The notes: a model not told the origin generated them from the letters alone. 64,000 nucleotides of DNA from Anaerobiospirillum sp. NML120448 (GCF_023050945.1 NZ_JALKIM010000002.1:1-64000), one strand, 5' to 3'; counted from the stretch's first letter, positions 19,051 through 28,185 are shown. Made by a program: numbers and translations.

Positions 19051-20136
19051 ATGAAACGCCGTTGGACAGAAGAGGAAATCAATGCTTGGGCTGCACAGCG
19101 TCCTTGGTTTGTAGGTATGAACTTTCTACCATCTACAGCTGTAAACTGGAATGAAATGTGGGCCAAAGAAACTTTTGACTTACCTACTATTAAACGTGAG
19201 CTTTCCTATGCTCAAAGTATTGGTATGAATACCTTACGCACTAATTTACCTTTTATTGTCTATCTTTACGACAAAGAAGGCTTAATTGAGCGTATTGATC
19301 AATTCTTAGCTGCTGCCAGCGAGTGTGGCATTCACACTATGTTGACCTTAATGGATGATTGCGGATTCTCTGGTGAGCATCCTTATATTGGTTTCCAAGG
19401 TGAACCACGTCCTGGTGTTCATAATTCTCGTGGTGCTGCAAGCCCTGGTCGTAATGTTGTGACTCAGAAGCTTTACTGGCCTTTAGTAGAGGAATACATT
19501 CGCACCATTGTGCGTCGTTTTAAGGACGATGAGCGTATCTTAATTTGGGACGTATACAATGAGCCAAGTAATGATGGTATTTTCGGCGATGATGGTCAGA
19601 TGCTTCATTTCCAAGGCCCATTAACCGAGCACTCTTTAGAGCTTTGCAGACAAGCTGTCTCATGGGTACGTGATGAAGATCCTAGCCAGCCATTAACTGT
19701 TGGTGCTTGGCGTAATATGAAGATCTTTATTGACAGAACTCCAAAGATTTTCGATCACGAAATCGATAAGATGGCTTTAGAACTCTCTGATGTCATTACT
19801 TTCCATGCATATTCACCAAAAGACGTAATTGAAGAAACTTTAGCTATTTTAGAGCCACTCAACCGTCCTATTATGTGTACTGAATGGCTTGCTCGCCATG
19901 CTCAGTCAACAGTTGAGGATATTCTTCCTATCTTTGCTAAGCATAAAGTTGGTGCATACAACTGGGGCTTAGTAAATGGTAAAACCCAAACTCATTTACC
20001 TTGGCCAGTAATTATGCAAGCTAGCCCAGATTACATTAAGACTTGGTTCCATGATTTATTTAAGGCTGATGGCAGTGCTTATGACCAAGCTGAGCTTGAT
20101 CTTTTTGCCAGCTTAATTAAAGAGCATAACGCTTAG
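19051..20136 (+). CDS. cellulase-family (GH5-like) glycoside hydrolase, cytoplasmic
   Basis: A 361-residue (beta/alpha)8-barrel enzyme without a signal peptide. Strand-4 motif WDVYNEP places the acid/base Glu at about residue 171. IMCTEWLARH supplies the nucleophile Glu at about residue 278. FVGMNFLPSTAVNWNEMW near the start matches GH5-like enzymes often labelled 1,4-beta-xylanase. AAGGGAG precedes the ATG. Being cytoplasmic and 23 bases before a GPH-type sugar symporter, it probably cleaves an imported oligosaccharide or glycoside. The exact substrate cannot be read from the sequence. Confidence 0.8.
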   Translation: MKRRWTEEEINAWAAQRPWFVGMNFLPSTAVNWNEMWAKETFDLPTIKRELSYAQSIGMNTLRTNLPFIVYLYDKEGLIERIDQFLAAASECGIHTMLTLMDDCGFSGEHPYIGFQGEPRPGVHNSRGAASPGRNVVTQKLYWPLVEEYIRTIVRRFKDDERILIWDVYNEPSNDGIFGDDGQMLHFQGPLTEHSLELCRQAVSWVRDEDPSQPLTVGAWRNMKIFIDRTPKIFDHEIDKMALELSDVITFHAYSPKDVIEETLAILEPLNRPIMCTEWLARHAQSTVEDILPIFAKHKVGAYNWGLVNGKTQTHLPWPVIMQASPDYIKTWFHDLFKADGSAYDQAELDLFASLIKEHNA

Positions 20137-20159
20137 TTAATAGATAAAGGAGTTAATCT

Positions 20160-21515
20160 ATGACAGCTGCTAAAATTCCTCTAAAGGCCTTAGCCTCATA
20201 TTTTGGCTTTGGTATGGGCCAATGCTTTAGCTTTGGTTTAGTTGGTACCTTCATTCTTTTCTTCTATACCGATATTCTTGGTATTAGTCCTGTTGCTGCC
20301 AGTACCATTTTCTTAATTGCCCGTGTTTGGGATGCTTTTAATGATCCAATTTTTGCTGGCTTAATTGATAGCTTAAATTTAAAGAAAGGAAAATATCGTC
20401 CTTTCTTAGGATTTATGCCTTTTGTAATCTGCATTATTACCGTACTGACCTTTATTAATGTTGACGGTGATATTTGGTATAAGACTTTATACGCTGGTGC
20501 AACTTATATTCTTTGGGGCACTTTATATACCATTAGTGATCTACCTTTCTGGTCTATGACCACTGTATTGTCTGACGAGCCTCAAGAGCGTGCTAAGGCT
20601 GCTACTTGTGCTATGTTAGGTGTAAATGCTGGCATTGGTTTAGCCATGTTAGTATTCCCATACTTAGCTGATTTCTTTGCCGAGGGCCGTGATGACAAGG
20701 GCTATTTACCAGCAGTAATGGTATTAATGGGTCTAGGCTTAGTGTTGATGCTTAATGGCTACTACAACACTAAAGAAAAAGTACGCCCTCAAGGTGATGC
20801 TGCTAAGGTAACCTTGCTTCAAACCTTTAAGGTAGTAAAGACCAATAAGCCTTTATTCATTATCTTAGGCATTTTCTCTATGAATGTCTTTGGTAATATT
20901 GCTAACAACCTTTATGTATATTTCTTTACCTACAATATGGGTAATGGCGGTTTAGTAGCTGCTGTAGGTACTATTACTATTTGTTGTTCTATTGCCTGTT
21001 TAGTAACTCCAGTACTAACTGCCCGTTTCCGCAAGCGTGATATCTTCATTGTGCTTTGTGTATTAGAAATTATTGCTCGCATTGGTTTCTACTTTAGCGG
21101 ATATGATTCTGTAGCCTCTGTAATTATTTGGTTGTCTATTGTGAACATTATCTTCATGATGACCAACCCATTAGTTTCTGCCATGATTGCAGATACCGTT
21201 GAGTACTCTTATTACCATACAGGCAAGCGCTGTGCTGCTATTACCTTTGCAGGTCAAACCTTCACTGGTAAGCTCTCAGTAGCTATTGCAGGCGGTGTTT
21301 CAGGTGTTGTGTTAACTATTTTAGGCTATGTTCCAAATGCTACTCAAAGCCTTGAGACTTTAGATGGTATCTTCTTCTGTATTGCCTTATTACCTGTAGT
21401 AGGTACTATAGTGCGTATTATCTTGTTAAAGATGTACACCTTTAATGAAGAGCAGCACGCTGATTTAGTTGAAAAGATCAATCGTGGCGAATTTAATATT
21501 ACCGCTAAGATTTAA
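20160..21515 (+). CDS. GPH-family (MelB-like) sugar:cation symporter
   Basis: A 451-residue polytopic membrane protein with about twelve hydrophobic segments. It has the glycoside-pentoside-hexuronide family signature RVWDAFNDPIFAGLIDS and the KKGKYRPFLGF loop after the second helix. MIADTVEYSYYHTGKRCAA is the conserved cytoplasmic region late in these proteins. AAAGGAG precedes the ATG. It is co-transcribed with the GH5-like hydrolase and followed by a terminator. It should import a glycoside or short oligosaccharide with Na+ or H+; the substrate is unknown. Confidence 0.88.
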   Translation: MTAAKIPLKALASYFGFGMGQCFSFGLVGTFILFFYTDILGISPVAASTIFLIARVWDAFNDPIFAGLIDSLNLKKGKYRPFLGFMPFVICIITVLTFINVDGDIWYKTLYAGATYILWGTLYTISDLPFWSMTTVLSDEPQERAKAATCAMLGVNAGIGLAMLVFPYLADFFAEGRDDKGYLPAVMVLMGLGLVLMLNGYYNTKEKVRPQGDAAKVTLLQTFKVVKTNKPLFIILGIFSMNVFGNIANNLYVYFFTYNMGNGGLVAAVGTITICCSIACLVTPVLTARFRKRDIFIVLCVLEIIARIGFYFSGYDSVASVIIWLSIVNIIFMMTNPLVSAMIADTVEYSYYHTGKRCAAITFAGQTFTGKLSVAIAGGVSGVVLTILGYVPNATQSLETLDGIFFCIALLPVVGTIVRIILLKMYTFNEEQHADLVEKINRGEFNITAKI

Positions 21516-21560
21516 AGTAGTAGTTAAGCTATATTAGCTCAAAACAAAACACACATGCTT

Positions 21561-21595
21561 AAGGCGTAGGTCTATTAATAGGCTTACGCCTTTTT
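21561..21595 (+). terminator. terminator of the hydrolase-symporter operon
   Basis: AAGGCGTA ... TTACGCC stem followed by TTTTT. Confidence 0.75.
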
Positions 21596-21679
21596 ATTTG
21601 AAAAAAATAGCGCCATGCGCCACTCCCTTGCCATTATTACAACACCTCTAATGTCCTGCATTATGGCAATTTGCAGTCC

Positions 21680-21810
21680 TAAGCTCATACCCAGTTTAAG
21701 GCCATGGTTCAGGCTCAGGCCCAGGCCTTGGGCATGAGCTTGGGCATGGGCCTATGGCTCAAGCTCATGGCCAGGGGTAGGGCTAAATCCAGGGAAGGCC
21801 CTAGGCCTTT
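21680..21810. repeat. CAGG/GGCC-rich six-base repeat island
   Basis: Words such as CTCAGG, CCCAGG, GCTTGG, GCATGG and GGCTCA follow each other with a six-base rhythm. The same words (GGCCAG, CCCAGG) make up the Gly-Gln coding repeats of the AAA+ gene near 32900-33100. Here no frame is open. The rest of the 590-base gap holds nothing I recognise until the palindrome at 22036. Confidence 0.55.
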
Positions 21811-22035
21811 ACTGTGATTAAAGATTGATTTTGAGTTCTTGGTTCTTGGTGTAGCCTGGTTAAAGCAAGGTTCAAGATTGAGCGTGAGCTCTCCTGTTAA
21901 AGCTCCATCTCAAGTCTTAGGGCTAAGGGGCTTGCAGCTGTAAATAAAATGATGGTTTGATGAGGAGATGTAAGGGCGGGCGGTCAATTATTAGGATAGG
22001 GTATTAGCAAGGCTAAAAGTCTTGGTAGGTTTGAG

Positions 22036-22074
22036 CTCCTCCCTAAAATGAGCAAGAGCTCATTTTAGGGGGAG
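22036..22074. repeat. palindromic repeat, copy 2
   Basis: CTCCTCCCTAAAATGAGC and GCTCATTTTAGGGGGAG form an imperfect hairpin followed by TAGTTG. It is related to the copy at 183-222 over core and right flank. It lies 35 bases beyond the stop of a minus-strand DUF805 gene. Confidence 0.7.
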
Positions 22075-22108
22075 TAGTTGGTAGCTAATAAATAGCTAGT
22101 AGGAGGTG

Positions 22109-22543
22109 CTATTTGGCGCTAAGAGGCATAGGAGAGCCATATTGGTTGTCGCCTTGAGTGCCAGGGAAGGCACAAAGCACTAAAACATAAATAATACCTA
22201 AAGCTGCTATGCCCATACCAGCATAGGCAACCATCTGGTTCATGATTAAGAAGCCGCCAAGTCCTACTAATAAACCTGCTAAAGCTGGTGCAATATGAAG
22301 TCCAGAGCGATTAGTGTCATGCAAGCGTCTTACTAGGGCAGTATATTGAGCAACAAAAACAATGAAGTTAATAATTGAGTAAATAATGCCTAAGTAAGCC
22401 ATGGTAGTTAAAGGGTAGGTTACTAATCTTACAGCGACGGCAAAAAGGGTAAACCACCAAAATTCAGGACGTGAGGCTCTACCTCCTGTAATAAATAGCT
22501 TTACCATGATGCAAGTTTTAATGGCTTGTATAAAGTTGTGCAT
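22109..22543 (-). CDS. DUF805 family inner-membrane protein
   Basis: 144 residues with the DUF805 pattern: GGRASRPEFWWFTLF before the first helix, VRRLHDTNRSGL between membrane segments, and DNQYG near the C-terminus. Four hydrophobic helices are visible. GGAG lies five bases before the ATG. It is the last of three consecutive DUF805 genes on this strand, 28 bases after the previous one, so the two are probably co-transcribed. Function unknown. Confidence 0.85.
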   Translation of the reverse strand: MHNFIQAIKTCIMVKLFITGGRASRPEFWWFTLFAVAVRLVTYPLTTMAYLGIIYSIINFIVFVAQYTALVRRLHDTNRSGLHIAPALAGLLVGLGGFLIMNQMVAYAGMGIAALGIIYVLVLCAFPGTQGDNQYGSPMPLSAK

Positions 22544-22571
22544 AGGAGCTCCAATAAAAAATTAAAGTTGA

Positions 22572-23252
22572 CTATTTGTGCTTGCGGCGATCTTTGTGAG
22601 AGCGGTAATTACTATTGGTATTAGGTTTTGTTTCGCTCTCTTGTCCTGGAGTTGGTACGCTAATGTAGTTGTCCTGCTCGGTGTCGTTTTTAGCTTTTTG
22701 TTCCTTTTCACGAGCTACTTTAGCTTTAAATTTACGCCAAGGATCACCTAAGTATTCAGGTTGAGTCATATGATCAGGATTAATAAAGTCTTGAGCTTGT
22801 TTGCTTTTATCTAAAGGATCAGTGCCATAGCGATTATTGCCTTTGGTGCCTATACGAGTACATAAAAATAAGATGTAGATATAGCTTAATGCAGCTAAAG
22901 TAACCAGGCCATCTAAAATTTTTGGGGAGTACTCTGGATAAAGGGCATTTAAAGGCCCCATAGCAACAAAATAGGCAATAGCTAAAACATAAGGGGCGGC
23001 AACAATTTTACCTGCCAAATTGATGTCATGAAGGCGACGGATAGTTGCAGTATATTGGCAAGCTACAATAGCAATGACAGCTAAGGCCTGAATTAAAGAT
23101 CCTACAACTGGAATAATATTGAGTTTAAAAGACACGCCAATAAAGACGCAGGTAGTAAGGTAAAAGTACCAAAACTCGGCACGGCTACTACGCCCATAAA
23201 AACGTAGACCCTTGGTTTTAAAACCTATAATTAAAGCCTCTTTAACAGTCAC
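22572..23252 (-). CDS. DUF805 family membrane protein with hydrophilic tail
   Basis: 226 residues. The first 145 form a DUF805 unit (FYGRSSRAEFWYFYL, IRRLHDINLAGK, GNNRYG). The last 75 are a charged, Lys/Glu-rich cytoplasmic tail that most DUF805 proteins lack. A strong GGAGGGC precedes a GTG start. The decayed fragment at 50-115 is most similar to this gene at the DNA level. Function unknown. Confidence 0.85.
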   Translation of the reverse strand: MTVKEALIIGFKTKGLRFYGRSSRAEFWYFYLTTCVFIGVSFKLNIIPVVGSLIQALAVIAIVACQYTATIRRLHDINLAGKIVAAPYVLAIAYFVAMGPLNALYPEYSPKILDGLVTLAALSYIYILFLCTRIGTKGNNRYGTDPLDKSKQAQDFINPDHMTQPEYLGDPWRKFKAKVAREKEQKAKNDTEQDNYISVPTPGQESETKPNTNSNYRSHKDRRKHK

Positions 23253-23491
23253 TTTTGCCCTCCAAACTCAAACTCAAACTCAAGTTAAACCTTAAACCTA
23301 TTATGCTTTAGTAAATACCCACGCTTATGCTGCTTATGACTTTTTAGTCATCTTAGGCAGCAGGTGATTCCTGTGTTGCCTACGTTGCTTATGTGGCCTT
23401 GGGTGCATGTGATGCCCTGGCAGTGCTAGGGGCTGCTGGGTATTTGCTCAAATAGAAACTAAAAAACCTATCTTATGAAGTTGTGCTCTTA
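23253..23491. other. short gap with simple repeats
   Basis: CTCAAA-type six-base repeats at 23268-23290 lie just upstream of the preceding gene's ribosome-binding site. A GC-richer low-complexity patch (23340-23445) with GTTGCCTA- and GGCAGTG-like words follows. No gene is supported. Confidence 0.5.
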
Positions 23492-24004
23492 TTATGGTTT
23501 AAATCTAAAACCATCATCATGATCGTCGTCGTTGTCTTTGTTGTAAAAACCACGAATTTTGCGCTCAAAATCTCTAATACTTTGTTCGGCATTAGAGGCA
23601 TTTTGCCTTTGATTGTTAAAAAAGGTACGCTCTTTTGATAAATAGTCGTCTTCTAAAGGATCTGGGCCATATTTGTTAATGCCTTTGGTGCCCTTAAAAG
23701 CGCACATCACCAGTAAAATCAAAATGCCAAAAGTAGGAATAAAGATTAATAACACTAATAAAGCACTTAAATTCATATCATGTAATCTACGTGCCATACA
23801 TGCTATGACTAAAACAAAAGCAGATAAGGAGACAATCAATCCTAATATAGAAAACAGTCCGCCCATGCGTGCTATATAAGTTGCCACAATAAAGCAAGGA
23901 ATAGAGGCTAAATAGAGCCACCAAAATTCAGATCGACAGGAGCGACCTGAGATGCTCAAACGTCTTTTTAAAGCAGTTTCAACAGCCTGCTTAAAGGTCA
24001 ACAT
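23492..24004 (-). CDS. DUF805 family inner-membrane protein
   Basis: 170 residues. The DUF805 core (ISGRSCRSEFWWLYL, ARRLHDMNLSAL, GINKYGPDPL) with four membrane helices covers the first 125. A charged tail of about 45 residues ends in an Asp/His-rich stretch (NDDDDHDDG). GAGG lies seven bases before the ATG. It is the first of the three-gene DUF805 cluster; a 240-base gap separates it from the next gene. Function unknown. Confidence 0.85.
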   Translation of the reverse strand: MLTFKQAVETALKRRLSISGRSCRSEFWWLYLASIPCFIVATYIARMGGLFSILGLIVSLSAFVLVIACMARRLHDMNLSALLVLLIFIPTFGILILLVMCAFKGTKGINKYGPDPLEDDYLSKERTFFNNQRQNASNAEQSIRDFERKIRGFYNKDNDDDHDDGFRFKP

Positions 24005-24151
24005 ATAGGATCCTCGCTATTTAAGCCAATTAAAGTTAATGGCTATGATTCTAGCAAAGTTCTTTAGTTTTGTTAGAGCGGTCAAGTCTAAAAATCTAAT
24101 AATAAAAGCAAAGATTAGTGATTGGGGATAAAAAGGAAGGTAGGGCTAAGA

Positions 24152-24226
24152 TGGCGCCCCCAGTAGGAATCGAACCTACAACTAGCCCTTAGGAGGGGCT
24201 TGTTATATCCATTTAACTATGAGGAC
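24152..24226 (-). tRNA. argW: tRNA-Arg(CCU)
   Basis: A 75-nt cloverleaf closely matching the E. coli tRNA-Arg with anticodon CCU. The acceptor arm GTCCTCA pairs with TGGGGGC using two G-U pairs. The anticodon arm is AGCCC-CTCCTAA-GGGCT, the T-arm carries GTTCGATTC, and the 3' CCA is encoded. The discriminator base is G. It reads rare AGG codons. tRNA-Arg(CCU) genes are frequent integration sites, but I see no duplicated 3' end in this window. Confidence 0.95.
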
Positions 24227-24341
24227 GTGGCGCATATTATACACTAAAGCCCAAATCATACCAAAAGATTTAGAACCACGACTTAATAGCGGCCAGGCAG
24301 TAGCTTAGCTTAGCTTAGGCAGGGTTTAATAGTAATTAGAT

Positions 24342-24370
24342 AAAAAAAGAGGAGCTGATGCTCCTCTTTT
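24342..24370 (-). terminator. terminator of flgT
   Basis: A stem around GAGGAGC-TGAT-GCTCCTC. The A-run on its left becomes the U-tract on the minus strand, just past flgT. Confidence 0.85.
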
Positions 24371-24401
24371 GGAGGTATATATTATGAAATTTTCAAAAAA
24401 A

Positions 24402-25577
24402 CTATTGCTGGAGAGTAACAATGTCGTCCAGCATTACATTGATTAGCTGGTGATTAATATCAACTGCCTTTAAAGTTGATGCAGTTGGAGAAACATTAAT
24501 TACCTCATAAACGCCATCAGTTTCATTATTCTGGAAATAGGTCATGTTGTGGCGATCTTGATAGTCGCTACGGTGAATTAAATTGAACTTCATGCCTTTC
24601 TTGATATTGGCGTTAGCTCCAAGGTTAATACGAATAGTAGTATCGTTAATTTGAACTACACGGGCAGTTGGGAATTGGCAACGTAATTTAGATACGATAT
24701 CTGCAATAGCATATTTAGCCAATTGAGCAACACGCTGACCATAGTCTGAGGTGCCAAACTTATCAGAGCGTAGGGTAAAGTTTTGATTAGCTAAAGTCCA
24801 TTCAGCATCGCCTTGGTAGTTTTTGGCAATTAATTGCTTACCAGTATAAACATCATATACTTGGACATTAAATCTAATGGTTCTAGTTGGGTTATAGAAC
24901 ATTTGGGTAAACTTGTTGTTACCTACATCAGACTTAGCTAAGGAATTAATATTGCCTACAATAATAAATTGAGCCTGAGTGCGACGAGAAATAGAGTCTA
25001 AAGTACGTTGTAAGTTATAGTCAGGGCCAGATGAGCCTTGATGAATCAATAGACGCTGATTGTCAGCAGGTAAAACAGTAAGAGCAGGGCTTTGGGCTAC
25101 ACCTGAGTAAACTAGCTCAGTTAAATACTTATCAAATTCTTCAATGCCTGCTGAGGATAAAGAAGCCTCAGGATCTTGGTAGCGGAATACAAAAGGTAAA
25201 ATAGTCTTTTTAATGTTTCCTGCATAGCAGTCTGCACCCGCATCATCATTGATTAAGGCTTTAACTAATACAGTAACTACTTTGCCGTTTTCTTGCTCTT
25301 CAATTACAGTCATGCGACGAATAGGGGAGCGAGATGAAACTCGTAACTTATCGTCTAATAAAGTGCCGTTTTCAATAACTTGCTCAATACTAACATCAGC
25401 GCCTGCTTGCAAAGATGCATTACGTAAAGCATCGTCAATAGCGTTGCGGCGAGCAGTGGCAACATCATTATCAATAATTGGAGCAGAGCCGTGGGCTGTG
25501 TACCAGCCTGCAAAAGCAGCTTGACTGCTAAGGGCAAGTGCAAGAGCAATTCCTAAAGCTTTAACATAAGCTTTCAT
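24402..25577 (-). CDS. flgT: flagellar basal-body H-ring protein FlgT
   Basis: A 391-residue periplasmic protein, the usual FlgT length (about 377). The signal peptide MKAYVKALGIALALALSSQA is followed by a likely cut after AFA, before GWYTAHG. The N-terminal domain (ARRNAIDDALRNASLQAGADV) and the following region (AGNIKKTILPFVFRYQDPE) match the known family. In Vibrio, FlgT forms the H ring around the LP ring and is needed for stator assembly in polar flagella. It is divergent from flgO-flgP, as in Vibrio and Aeromonas. GGAGAAACATC precedes the ATG. Confidence 0.88.
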   Translation of the reverse strand: MKAYVKALGIALALALSSQAAFAGWYTAHGSAPIIDNDVATARRNAIDDALRNASLQAGADVSIEQVIENGTLLDDKLRVSSRSPIRRMTVIEEQENGKVVTVLVKALINDDAGADCYAGNIKKTILPFVFRYQDPEASLSSAGIEEFDKYLTELVYSGVAQSPALTVLPADNQRLLIHQGSSGPDYNLQRTLDSISRRTQAQFIIVGNINSLAKSDVGNNKFTQMFYNPTRTIRFNVQVYDVYTGKQLIAKNYQGDAEWTLANQNFTLRSDKFGTSDYGQRVAQLAKYAIADIVSKLRCQFPTARVVQINDTTIRINLGANANIKKGMKFNLIHRSDYQDRHNMTYFQNNETDGVYEVINVSPTASTLKAVDINHQLINVMLDDIVTLQQ

Positions 25578-25641
25578 GATGTTTCTCCAATGTTAACTAT
25601 GGCAAGAAAAAAACGTAAATATCTTATAGTTAGCAGTGCGG

Positions 25642-25657
25642 TGCAAAAAGCATGCTA
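25642..25657 (-). promoter_or_regulatory. possible sigma-54 promoter of flgT
   Basis: On the minus strand TAGCAT-GCTTT-TTGCA has a perfect -12 element but A instead of G in the -24 element. About 65 bases separate it from the flgT start. Weak support. Confidence 0.3.
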
Positions 25658-25754
25658 ATTTTTAAATTAAAAATTCGCCAAATTTGACGTTAAATAAATG
25701 GAGTGATCTTAGTAATCTAAGATTGTAGGCTTTATAAAAATCATAATTAATTAA

Positions 25755-25770
25755 TGGCACTCTTATTGCT
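25755..25770 (+). promoter_or_regulatory. sigma-54 promoter of flgOP
   Basis: TGGCAC-TCTTA-TTGCT matches the -24/-12 consensus at every fixed position. It lies 85 bases before the flgO start. FlrC, encoded at 6.5 kb, is the obvious activator. Confidence 0.8.
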
Positions 25771-25854
25771 AATTAGTTTAAGATAAATTGTTTTGTAGCG
25801 GTAGCTTTGGTATCGCGCTATGTGCTACGTCTAAAGAGATTGAGGTTCTGGAGA

Positions 25855-27123
25855 ATGCAATTTAAGACATCATTGCTCGTAGCATTATGTGCGAGCTTGT
25901 TACTTCCAGCATGTAACAGTATCAATAACCAAGTAAATAATGGTTCTACTGCTCGTATCGAGGGAGTAAATAACCCTTCTGATAACTCTATTTATCAGCA
26001 AAGAGGTATGGAAATTAGCTCTATTACCGCTCGCATGGCCGATCAAATGCAGCAAAATATGTTCTATTACCTCCTACCTAATGCTCCAATTGATCGTAGT
26101 TCAGTAAATGGCGATGTCAAAATTGTGACCATGCCACGCATTGCAATTACTTCTTTTGTTGATACTGATACTTATGAGAATGCAGGTTATTTAGGTCGTG
26201 CTTTAGCTGAGTTCTTTACTCATGAAATGTCTACTCGTGCTTTTGAGGTGACTGAGTATAAGTTAACTGGCAAATTAGCCGTAACTAATGACGGTGACTT
26301 CATTCTCTCTCGCAATTGGAAAAAGATTGCTAAAGACACCAACGTTAAGTACTTGTTAGGTGGTACTTTAACCCGTAATGAACGTGGTGTAGTAGTTGTT
26401 TCTCGCATTATTAATATGCAGACTCGTCAGGTAATTTCTACCTCTACTGACATTATTCCTTATAATTTATTGCCTGCCTGCTATCGTTCAGCAACTAAGC
26501 AATGTTCTTTTAGCGGCACTGCTGGTTATTTAGCTCCTAACCAAATTAGAGATGCTAATTACTATAAGACCAAGTATTTTGAGGCTGAAAGAGAGTTAAA
26601 GGCTTTAAAGGCTCCTAACGATGCCCAAGCCTTAGAGCGTGCTCGTGCTAGTAAAGCTTTAACAAAGGCTCAAGTAGTCAGCTCCAATGGCCGTCCTTTA
26701 GGTGGTGTTTTTTTAGCCAGTAGCCAAGCTCCACAAGCTCAGCCAGTAGCTAGCACTGTAACTAGCAGCACTAAGAGCACAGCTATTTTTAACACCCCTT
26801 ACAATACTGGATACAGCTCTGGTCCAACTTCTAAGACCTCTAGCACTACTACCACTACTACCACCTCTGTAGATGGTGAGCAAGTTGTAGTGAGCGCTGC
26901 TAACAATGATCCTCGCTTTAAGGATAATGTAGTAGTGGGTGCAACTTCACGTGGTAATTATGATCGCTATATTGAAGAGCGTGATGGCGACAATATCATG
27001 AATAAGTGCTTAGTAGGCTCATGTGATGACCCTGTGGTTTATCCTGCTAACACCTATATGCACAACACCATGTTAATTCGTGATACTGCCGATGAAAGTA
27101 GCTATTCACGTGTTAGTAACTAA
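25855..27123 (+). CDS. flgO: flagellar outer-membrane lipoprotein FlgO
   Basis: A lipoprotein with lipobox LLPAC about 20 residues from the ATG at 25855 (GAGG nine bases upstream); the longer in-frame start adds an unlikely basic leader. The FlgO domain (PRIAITSFVDTDTYENAG ... KYLLGGTLTRNERGVVVVS) covers roughly residues 85-205. A Ser/Thr-rich low-complexity region, including a run of threonines, makes up much of the last 180 residues and makes this protein about twice the usual length. FlgO works with FlgP in the outer-membrane part of sheathed or polar flagella. It is co-transcribed with flgP. Confidence 0.85.
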   Translation: MQFKTSLLVALCASLLLPACNSINNQVNNGSTARIEGVNNPSDNSIYQQRGMEISSITARMADQMQQNMFYYLLPNAPIDRSSVNGDVKIVTMPRIAITSFVDTDTYENAGYLGRALAEFFTHEMSTRAFEVTEYKLTGKLAVTNDGDFILSRNWKKIAKDTNVKYLLGGTLTRNERGVVVVSRIINMQTRQVISTSTDIIPYNLLPACYRSATKQCSFSGTAGYLAPNQIRDANYYKTKYFEAERELKALKAPNDAQALERARASKALTKAQVVSSNGRPLGGVFLASSQAPQAQPVASTVTSSTKSTAIFNTPYNTGYSSGPTSKTSSTTTTTTTSVDGEQVVVSAANNDPRFKDNVVVGATSRGNYDRYIEERDGDNIMNKCLVGSCDDPVVYPANTYMHNTMLIRDTADESSYSRVSN

Positions 27124-27166
27124 GTTTGACCTGTAAGCTCTTTACGGATAATTAAAGGTATTTTTC

Positions 27167-27625
27167 ATGAATAAGTACATTTCTGTAGCCTTGATGGCAT
27201 CAGTTCTAGCTTTAAGTGCTACAGGCTGTTCCAGTATCATTCGCAATACTTCTATGGCCGTACATTATACCGATACTGGTGTTAATGAGCTTGATGAGTA
27301 TCCAATCTTACGAGCCTCTGGCTATGCGGTAACATCACGCCAAAAAGGAGCTACCCAAGCTGAAAAGCAAATTAATGCTATGCGTGCTTCTAAGATGGAA
27401 GCTTATCGTGAGCTTACTGAGCAGGTAGCTGGCGTTTATGTAAAAGCTAAGAATAGTAACGTAAATAATATTGAGAAGTCAGATAAGCTCACAACAGAGG
27501 TTGAAGGTTTAGTTCATGGCGCTCGTGTTGTTCGTCAATATCCAATTGGTGATACCTACGTAACTGAACTTGAGCTTGATACTAAGCGTATTTATGACCT
27601 CTACCAAATAAGAGGCACTTTATAA
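27167..27625 (+). CDS. flgP: flagellar outer-membrane lipoprotein FlgP (LPP20 family)
   Basis: A 152-residue lipoprotein with lipobox SATGC at residues 17-21. The LPP20/FlgP domain follows, with the AYRELTEQVAGVYVKA motif and GLVHGARVVRQYPIGDTYVTELEL near the end. FlgP forms the outer-membrane-associated basal disk or ring needed for motility. AAAGG precedes the ATG. It lies 43 bases after flgO, so both are probably on one transcript. Confidence 0.9.
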   Translation: MNKYISVALMASVLALSATGCSSIIRNTSMAVHYTDTGVNELDEYPILRASGYAVTSRQKGATQAEKQINAMRASKMEAYRELTEQVAGVYVKAKNSNVNNIEKSDKLTTEVEGLVHGARVVRQYPIGDTYVTELELDTKRIYDLYQIRGTL

Positions 27626-27693
27626 TTTCATTAGAAGGCAGGGAGCATTCTCTGCCTTTGCTATATGATTTTTAGCTGTTAGGAATTTTTAAC

Positions 27694-28164
27694 ATGATTA
27701 CACGCCGCTCGATTAATAAAACTAAAGCCGTTCAAGCTATGAAGACTTTAGATGACTACTTGGATGAGCAGGATGCAATCTTAGATGCTGTGATCAAAAT
27801 TTTAGGTCGAGAATATCAATCTATTAAGGATCGCCGCTTAGATGATCTTGAGGCTATTGCTGAGGATAAGTCTTCTTTTATGTTAAAGCTTCAGTCAAAT
27901 GATCAGCGTTTAAAGCTTCATCCTGACAGCGCCATGTTAAAGACAGTTTATTTACCTCGAGTAAATGCTATTAAAGAAAAGCTTGCTCAATGCAAAATGA
28001 TGAATGAGACCAATGGCAAATTAATCTCATTGTCTATTGCAGCAAACCGTCGTTTAACCTCAGTATTAATGAATGCACGTGATCGTATGTCCCGTAATAT
28101 GACTTATAACGATAAGGGTAATACTGTAGCTACAGGCCCATTACGTGTAAACATCAATGCGTAA
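27694..28164 (+). CDS. flgN: flagellar export chaperone FlgN
   Basis: A 156-residue mostly helical protein with the FlgN layout: an N-terminal coiled coil (LDDYLDEQDAILDAVIKILG), a central charged stretch and a C-terminal helix (NGKLISLSIAANRRLTSVLM). FlgN binds FlgK and FlgL in the cytoplasm and delivers them to the export gate. It lies 69 bases after flgP. Its usual neighbours flgM and flgA are pushed about 8 kb away by an inserted gene block. Sequence conservation of FlgN is low, so position strengthens the call. Confidence 0.8.
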   Translation: MITRRSINKTKAVQAMKTLDDYLDEQDAILDAVIKILGREYQSIKDRRLDDLEAIAEDKSSFMLKLQSNDQRLKLHPDSAMLKTVYLPRVNAIKEKLAQCKMMNETNGKLISLSIAANRRLTSVLMNARDRMSRNMTYNDKGNTVATGPLRVNINA

Positions 28165-28185
28165 AATGAATGTTTTTTAAAGAAC

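Noticed and set aside
24152-24226. tRNA-Arg(CCU) as the attachment site of a genomic island
   Set aside because: No second copy of the tRNA 3' end and no integrase gene are visible in this window. The nearby accessory genes are suggestive only.
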